Made by a program: the position numbers and the translations under genes
In this document: one piece after another, positions 59,260 to 64,000 of the stretch
Layout of the letters: the number at the start of each line of letters is the position of its first letter
Numbering within the stretch: position 1 is the stretch's first letter
NCBI RefSeq assembly: GCF_032341995.1
Contig: NZ_CP135439.1
Location: 2,232,001 to 2,296,000 of the forward strand
Source of the DNA: Domibacillus sp. DTU_2020_1001157_1_SI_ALB_TIR_016
Lineage (GTDB): Bacteria; Bacillota; Bacilli; Bacillales; Domibacillaceae
Length of the DNA stretch: 64,000 nt
Direction: 5' to 3'
Notes under the pieces: generated by a model
The model's input: the letters and a program-made list of their open reading frames with translations, nothing else
Told to the model about the DNA's origin: nothing
The model's database searches: none

Positions 59260-59532
59260 TTATTTATCAAGGGACTGATCAAGACGGTATACAAATGCGA
59301 ATACTTCGGCTACCGCTTGATATAAATCTTCTGGAATCGCTTCATTTATTTCGAGTTGTCCCAGCAGCTCAACAAGCCCTGGATCTTCTTGTATCGGAAT
59401 ATTATTTTCTTTTGCAGAGGCAATAATTTGATCAGCGATGAGTCCTTTCCCTTTTGCTTTTACAACTGGTGCTCCCACTGAGTCTGGATTATAAGAAAGA
59501 GCGGCGGCCTGCCTCCGGTTTGGCTGGTTCAT
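59260..59532 (-). CDS. ylqH: FlhB C-terminal-domain-like protein YlqH
   Basis: 90 residues. Aligns by eye along its whole length with the part of FlhB that follows the NPTH cleavage site: AALSYNPDSVGAPVVKAKGK corresponds to IALKYDESKRDAPYVVAKG, and the ends AVAEVFAFVYRL and AIAEILAYVYRI match closely. It has no membrane segment and no NPTH. Such proteins (also called FlhX-like) may replace the cleaved FlhB tail. Overlaps ylqG by four bases. Confidence 0.92.
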   Translation of the reverse strand: MNQPNRRQAAALSYNPDSVGAPVVKAKGKGLIADQIIASAKENNIPIQEDPGLVELLGQLEINEAIPEDLYQAVAEVFAFVYRLDQSLDK

Positions 59533-61286
59533 ATGCGTATATCCACCCCCATATAACGATCATCATCCATAATGCGGGCAAGCGGCGGCTTTTCCTTTTC
59601 CAGCGCCGCTGGTTCCTTGAACGAAACGCCAGACAAGCGGTATCCGCCTGCTTCAAGGGCCTCTTTCAACGAATCAACAGCCGGGCTGCTTATTTTTTTC
59701 AGCAGCGGGCCCGGAATTTCCGCGGCAATGTGCAAATACACAATCCGGTTTTGCACCTGCATGTCAATGACCGTTTGTTTTAAACGCGGCATTTCCACAT
59801 AAAACAATACACGGCAAAAATCAGCGTCAATTTTTCCGTCTGCTTTTTTCTTTCCTTCCCACTTGATCGTCACATCGCCTTTAAATTCACCAAATTGCAG
59901 GGGAGACTGCAGCACCAGCTGCTGAACAGGGCCAGATTCGGCAGACAAAATATGCTGTGCATTAAGACGGCCAACCAACTGCTCAGCAGCTTCTTTAATG
60001 GGTGCCGGCATTGTATCTGACATGAGCTTGATCAGCTCCTGCTTAACAGTCTGCGGAGCGTTTTGGATATTTTCTCTCGAGGCAAGAACGGCTTCGTGGT
60101 CCACTCCAAGAAAGCGGAAGGCATCACGTAGAACCGAACTTGCCGGCGGTTCCTCAAAAGAAAGCGCATCGGTACCGATCAATACAGCCATTCTTGCCGC
60201 GGCCTGGTCAGGAAGGGATACAGCGGCAGAAGAAGCCAGCTGAAGCAAGGATGCAGCCGTTCTTTGAGAAAGGGACTGTCCCGTTTCAAACCCGTCTGCG
60301 AGCTGTGCCAACTGCTGCATCAAAGCCGGTCGTTCGGGATGCCCAAGAGGGAGGGATAAAGAAAGAGCCTGCTTAAAAGCGGTAACTGCTTTTTCAGACA
60401 CAGAACTTCCAGTCAGCTGGGACAGTGCTTGTTTAAGCAGCTGGACAGGGCGAAGTTCCGTCTTCTGGTTCAAAGATGGCTCAGAGCTTCTGGCAATCCC
60501 GGCAAGCAGTGCTTCTCCATGCTGGGCTGCTAAAGAAGGATTTGCAGCCATTGATTGGCCGAGTACCCGGATGGCTGCCGCTTTTTCGGGCGTATCGGTA
60601 CCTTGCAGCGCTGAAGCCAGCTGAACCGCTTTTTCATTGGCTGTGCCTTTAAAAGCAAATGTCTCTGCTGTTTCACCAAGCAGGCGGCCAATCGCTTTGG
60701 CTGCCTCTGATTGTTTAAAGCCATTTTGTACGAGTAATTGCTGTAAAGAACCTAATTTTTCGGTCATCGAACCCGTTGAACGGGCAGCCGCCAGGGACTG
60801 GAAAACATTTTCTGTTATCGGCAAATGACGGCTCAGCATAAATCGGACTACTTCTATCCCTTCTGCTCCAGACTTCCCAAGCCATCCTGAAGCGGTTTGG
60901 ATCAGAGATTTTGAAAGAGCTGTTCCATTTTGGAGAGCTGCTGCTGTAAAAGCCATGTTTTCTTTCGTTGGCTGCAGTCCCATTTTTTCAAGCAGGACAG
61001 ACACTTGATCGGCTGGAAGCTTTGCTGCCGGGTTTTCTGCAAGTACACGGAGTGAAACACCCCGATCCAAAGAAACCACTTGAAACGTGTAGCGCTCTCC
61101 TGCTTGCAGCGGTGTTTCAAGCTGTGCGGTCAGCTTTTGGCCAAGCGCTGCGATTTCAGCCATTTGTCCGGGTAAAAGCTTGATGGTTTTACCAGAAAAA
61201 ATATGACCTTCTTTCAATATGTCAATCGGGCTGCGCGCCTCTTGCAGCCGCACGCCTCTTTGAAGGGCCTGCTGCCCAATTTCCAT
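59529..61286 (-). CDS. ylqG: FliK-related protein YlqG
   Basis: 585 residues. Mostly a long Ala/Gln/Leu-rich helical region, with a C-terminal globular part (FKGDVTIKWEGKKKADGKID, then VIDMQVQNRIVYLHI) resembling the FliK/hook-length C-terminal domain. An N-terminal barrel-like part has LLPGQMAEIAALGQKLTAQL. No membrane segment. Conserved before ylqH in Bacillus; function unknown. ATG at 61286, 19 bases after rnhB. Confidence 0.88.
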   Translation of the reverse strand: MEIGQQALQRGVRLQEARSPIDILKEGHIFSGKTIKLLPGQMAEIAALGQKLTAQLETPLQAGERYTFQVVSLDRGVSLRVLAENPAAKLPADQVSVLLEKMGLQPTKENMAFTAAALQNGTALSKSLIQTASGWLGKSGAEGIEVVRFMLSRHLPITENVFQSLAAARSTGSMTEKLGSLQQLLVQNGFKQSEAAKAIGRLLGETAETFAFKGTANEKAVQLASALQGTDTPEKAAAIRVLGQSMAANPSLAAQHGEALLAGIARSSEPSLNQKTELRPVQLLKQALSQLTGSSVSEKAVTAFKQALSLSLPLGHPERPALMQQLAQLADGFETGQSLSQRTAASLLQLASSAAVSLPDQAAARMAVLIGTDALSFEEPPASSVLRDAFRFLGVDHEAVLASRENIQNAPQTVKQELIKLMSDTMPAPIKEAAEQLVGRLNAQHILSAESGPVQQLVLQSPLQFGEFKGDVTIKWEGKKKADGKIDADFCRVLFYVEMPRLKQTVIDMQVQNRIVYLHIAAEIPGPLLKKISSPAVDSLKEALEAGGYRLSGVSFKEPAALEKEKPPLARIMDDDRYMGVDIRI

Positions 61287-61305
61287 AGAATGCTCCTCCT
61301 GCTTT

Positions 61306-62076
61306 TTATAGTGTGTGCATATCTTTTACAGGCGCAAATGTTTTGCGGTGCTGCGGCGTTACGCCAAATTGCTTTAATCCTTCAATATGCTCTTTCGTGC
61401 CATATCCCATATTCTTTTCAAATCCATAGCCGGGAAATTGGGCTGCATATTCTTTCATGAGCCGGTCACGAGTTACCTTGGCAATAATAGACGCTGCGGC
61501 AATAGACGCACTTTTAGCGTCCCCTTTTATAATAGCCTCCTGGCTGATGGCAGCCGGCAGCGTCATCGCATCGACAAGCAGGTGATCCGGCTGCTTTGGA
61601 AGTGATTCTACTGCAAGCATCATCGCTTTTTTAGCAGCTTCGTAAATATTGATTCGGTCAATTTCTTCTGCGCTGACAATACCGACGCCGACTGCCGCTT
61701 TTTCTATTATCAGCGCATATAGTTCATCACGGATGGATTCTTTTATTTTTTTAGAGTCATTTAATCCTTCTGGCAAAAAACCATCCGGCAGAATACATGC
61801 AGCAGCTACTACAGGGCCTGCAAGGGGCCCTCTGCCCGCTTCATCAATGCCGGCAATGCTTTGCATCCCCCGCTTCATTGCTGCCCGCTCATACGCCATC
61901 ATTTGCTTCAGGCGCTCCTGTTCATCCTTTTTCTTTTGAAGACGGCGCCTGCACGCTTTCACAGCTGCCTGTACGCCCCTTCTTTCATCTTTCTCCCACC
62001 GGGCCAGCTGTTTGTCTTCTAAGCTGCTGACAGCTGCGAGCTGCTGTTTAATTTGGGTAATCGTTTCCTTGCACAT
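61306..62076 (-). CDS. rnhB: Ribonuclease HII
   Basis: 256 residues. Removes RNA from RNA-DNA hybrids and single ribonucleotides from DNA. Catalytic motif GIDEAGRGPLAGPVVAA, then LNDSKKIKESIRDELY, DHLLVDAMTLP and AKVTRDRLMKEYAAQFPGYG. An N-terminal helical extension (1-75) is normal for Bacillus RnhB. The ATG at 62076 with AAGGAG is chosen; the frame upstream to 62211 crosses the rbgA terminator. Confidence 0.96.
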   Translation of the reverse strand: MCKETITQIKQQLAAVSSLEDKQLARWEKDERRGVQAAVKACRRRLQKKKDEQERLKQMMAYERAAMKRGMQSIAGIDEAGRGPLAGPVVAAACILPDGFLPEGLNDSKKIKESIRDELYALIIEKAAVGVGIVSAEEIDRINIYEAAKKAMMLAVESLPKQPDHLLVDAMTLPAAISQEAIIKGDAKSASIAAASIIAKVTRDRLMKEYAAQFPGYGFEKNMGYGTKEHIEGLKQFGVTPQHRKTFAPVKDMHTL

Positions 62077-62125
62077 GTTTTCTTGGCTCCTTATCTGTAT
62101 TATCGGCTTTTTTTCTTTTTTTTCC

Positions 62126-62160
62126 ACAAAAAAACGTGAAGGAAGTCCTTCACGCTTTTT
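62126..62160 (-). terminator. Terminator overlapping the end of rbgA
   Basis: Minus strand CGTGAAGGA, two-base loop, TCCTTCACG, then seven T. The 5' arm contains the last Ala codon and the TGA stop of rbgA. Confidence 0.88.
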
Positions 62161-63004
62161 GTGGCGGAATATCAAACGTAAGGCGGCCAAACTGCGTTGT
62201 ACGCACATCACGAATAATTACATCCGTTACCTTGTCGTAATCAATGCCGCCTCCTGTAGACAGGCAGCCGCGCCGTTCACCAATTTGTTCAAAAACAACC
62301 GCCATGTCTTCCGGAAGTTCTCTGTAGCCATAGCGCTCTTGAAGCCGCGACGGATACTCGCTCTCTAAAAAACGAAGCCCCCAGATCGCCACATCCTGCA
62401 AATTCAAGATCGCGTCTTTTATGGCACCCGTCAAGGCCAATTTGTAGCCGATTTCCGGGTCTTCGAACTTTGGCCATAAAATACCCGGCGTATCCAAAAG
62501 CTCCAGGTTTTTAGCCGTTTTAATCCACTGCTGTGCTTTTGTTACGCCTGGCATATTACCGGTTTTGGCAATATTTTTTTTTGCAATCCGGTTAATGAGT
62601 GTTGACTTGCCGACATTTGGAATACCAACAATCATCGCTCTTATTGCCCGCGGCTTCATTCCCCGTGCGCGCATTCGATCCCATTTTTCTTTTAAAATGC
62701 TCTCAGCTGCTTTTACAATTTTGTCGAGTCCGCTGCCCGCCTGCGAATTCACCGAAACGGCTTCAATGCCTTTTTCTTTGAAGTAAGCAATCCACTCTTT
62801 TGTCATAACCGGATCTGCCATATCCTCTTTGTTTAAGATGACAAGCCGCGGCTTCTGGTTTAAAATCTCATCGATCATCGGATTGCGCGAAGACAAAGGC
62901 AGGCGCGCATCCACCAATTCAAAAATGATATCAACGAGTTTTAATTTCTCTGTTACCTGCCGTCTTGCTTTGGCCATATGGCCTGGAAACCATTGTATTG
63001 TCAA
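62150..63004 (-). CDS. rbgA: Ribosome biogenesis GTPase RbgA (YlqF)
   Basis: 284 residues. Essential in B. subtilis for a late step of 50S assembly. Circularly permuted GTPase: G4 ILNKEDMAD comes first, then G1 [15 protein letters not shown], and G3 [10 protein letters not shown]; the N-terminal [19 protein letters not shown] and an ANTAR-like C-terminal helix domain complete it. ATG at 63004, 25 bases after lepB. Confidence 0.97.
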   Translation of the reverse strand: MTIQWFPGHMAKARRQVTEKLKLVDIIFELVDARLPLSSRNPMIDEILNQKPRLVILNKEDMADPVMTKEWIAYFKEKGIEAVSVNSQAGSGLDKIVKAAESILKEKWDRMRARGMKPRAIRAMIVGIPNVGKSTLINRIAKKNIAKTGNMPGVTKAQQWIKTAKNLELLDTPGILWPKFEDPEIGYKLALTGAIKDAILNLQDVAIWGLRFLESEYPSRLQERYGYRELPEDMAVVFEQIGERRGCLSTGGGIDYDKVTDVIIRDVRTTQFGRLTFDIPPQKA

Positions 63005-63029
63005 GCGTACACATTCCTTTCGAGTCCGT

Positions 63030-63569
63030 TTATTCTACAAGATGAATTTGGTCAAACGGCCAGTAAACAAGTCTGGTTTCACCGACAATCTCATCAATTT
63101 TAACAGTACCGATATGGCGGCTGTCTTTACTGAAACGGCGATTGTCGCCCATCACAAAAATCTCGCCTTCCGGCACGGTTTCCTGGCCGGTAATTTCAGC
63201 TAACGTAAAGTCAGGGGTCAATGGACCGTCGGTTACTTCGCTCTTATATTCATCCAAATACGGTTCTTCTATAGCTTTCCCATTCACGTATAAAACGTCA
63301 TTTTTATACTCAATGGTGTCTCCCGGAAGACCTATGACTCGTTTTATGTAATCTTTCTGTTCGGGCGCATGAAATACGACAATGTCGAAACGGTCCGGAT
63401 CACCAAGTTTATTCACAATCATCCGATCCCCGCTTTCAAGTGTCGGCATCATCGAAAGACCGTCGACCACAATCGGCGCAAATATAAAATACCGGATCAG
63501 GGCAGCAAGCCCGACCGCGATCAGCAGCGCTTTCGTCCATTCCCAAAATTCATTTTTTCCTTTAGCCAT
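63030..63569 (-). CDS. lepB: Type I signal peptidase
   Basis: 179 residues, Gram-positive SipS type. One N-terminal membrane helix (~12-31), catalytic Ser39 in [13 protein letters not shown] and Lys76 in [12 protein letters not shown], then [17 protein letters not shown] (box E). Removes signal peptides from secreted proteins outside the membrane. ATG at 63569 with AAGGTGG. Confidence 0.96.
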   Translation of the reverse strand: MAKGKNEFWEWTKALLIAVGLAALIRYFIFAPIVVDGLSMMPTLESGDRMIVNKLGDPDRFDIVVFHAPEQKDYIKRVIGLPGDTIEYKNDVLYVNGKAIEEPYLDEYKSEVTDGPLTPDFTLAEITGQETVPEGEIFVMGDNRRFSKDSRHIGTVKIDEIVGETRLVYWPFDQIHLVE

Positions 63570-63599
63570 GCTGGCACCACCTTCAATTCAAGTACACTT

Positions 63600-63608
63600 A
63601 TCATATCA
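63600..63608 (-). promoter_or_regulatory. Weak candidate promoter of lepB (extended -10)
   Basis: Minus strand TGA followed by TATGAT (63600-63605), after the rplS terminator. The -35 is poor (TTCAGG at 17 bases). Suggested mainly by position. Confidence 0.35.
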
Positions 63609-63625
63609 TGATGGTCGTAAAACCT

Positions 63626-63660
63626 GAAAGAAAAAGGAGTCTGCAGGCAGACTCCTTTGC
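63626..63660 (-). terminator. Terminator after rplS
   Basis: Perfect 11-base-pair stem AAGGAGTCTGC / GCAGACTCCTT with a two-base core loop, then TTTCTTT on the minus strand. Confidence 0.88.
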
Positions 63661-63667
63661 TCTCTTA

Positions 63668-64000
63668 TTATCGAATTTCTTTAATACGCGCTGCTTTACC
63701 GCGTAGGTTACGCAAGTAGTACAATTTCGCACGACGAACTTTACCACGACGCATAACTTCGATTTGTGCGATTTTTGGTGTGTGAAGCGGGAATGCACGC
63801 TCAACGCCCACGCCGTAAGAAATCTTGCGGACTGTGAATGTTTCGCTTACGCCGCCGCCGCGACGCTTGATTACAACGCCTTCAAATACCTGAATACGCT
63901 CACGTGTACCCTCGATAACTTTAACGTGTACACGAACTGTGTCTCCCGGACGGAAAGCTGGAAGATCAGTACGAAGCTGCTCTTGTGTCAATTCTTGAAT
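63668..64000 (-). CDS. rplS: 50S ribosomal protein L19 (5' end outside window)
   Basis: 110 codons are present. L19 sits at the 30S-50S interface. Seen: [40 protein letters not shown], and [20 protein letters not shown]. The TTG at 63991 is not the start: codons for Ile-Gln-Glu precede it to the window edge and fit known L19 sequences, so a few N-terminal residues are missing. Confidence 0.97.
   Translation of the reverse strand: MQELTQEQLRTDLPAFRPGDTVRVHVKVIEGTRERIQVFEGVVIKRRGGGVSETFTVRKISYGVGVERAFPLHTPKIAQIEVMRRGKVRRAKLYYLRNLRGKAARIKEIR

Overview
This window is a stretch of core chromosome from a Gram-positive, low-to-moderate GC endospore-former-type Bacillota, most likely family Bacillaceae. 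The gene order follows the Bacillus subtilis rplS-to-pnp interval almost gene for gene, and nearly every protein is closest in length and motif content to its B. subtilis counterpart. The genus cannot be fixed from the sequence alone. Every supported gene is on the minus strand, so transcription runs from position 64000 towards 1. No gap between genes exceeds 300 bases. I see no tRNA, rRNA, insertion sequence, prophage, CRISPR array or other sign of recent transfer.

In transcription order the first block (64000-48590) is housekeeping: rplS (start outside the window), lepB, rbgA, rnhB, the flagellar-like pair ylqG-ylqH, sucC-sucD, dprA, topA, trmFO and then the xerC-hslV-hslU-codY operon, which ends in a strong terminator.

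The second block (48355-22479) is the large fla/che operon: flgB-flgC-fliE-fliF-fliG-fliH-fliI-fliJ-ylxF-fliK-flgD-(132-residue flagellar protein)-flgE-swrD-fliL-fliM-fliY-cheY-fliO-fliP-fliQ-fliR-flhB-flhA-flhF-flhG-cheB-cheA-cheW-cheC-cheD. It encodes the basal body, rod and hook parts, C-ring, export gate and ATPase, placement GTPases and a B. subtilis-type chemotaxis pathway with CheC, CheD and FliY. Genes are tightly coupled, with many overlaps. Unlike the textbook B. subtilis operon, a clear terminator follows cheD, and sigD has its own sigma-A-like promoter; sigD, a 101-codon gene and swrB follow.

The third block (20785-1) is translation, envelope and replication: rpsB, tsf, pyrH, frr, uppS, cdsA, dxr, rasP, proS, polC, then the rimP-nusA-rnpM-ylxQ-infB-rbfA-truB-ribF-rpsO-pnp group (pnp is cut by the window edge). 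The rimP leader has a promoter followed by two tandem hairpins, fitting NusA-dependent autoregulation. Two deviations stand out: infB lacks the usual N-terminal domain, and ylxP is missing between infB and rbfA.

No obviously new biological system is present. The most interesting points are regulatory (uncoupling of sigD, the rimP leader, operon-internal terminators) and the shortened IF2. Promoters and terminators were read by eye and are predictions.
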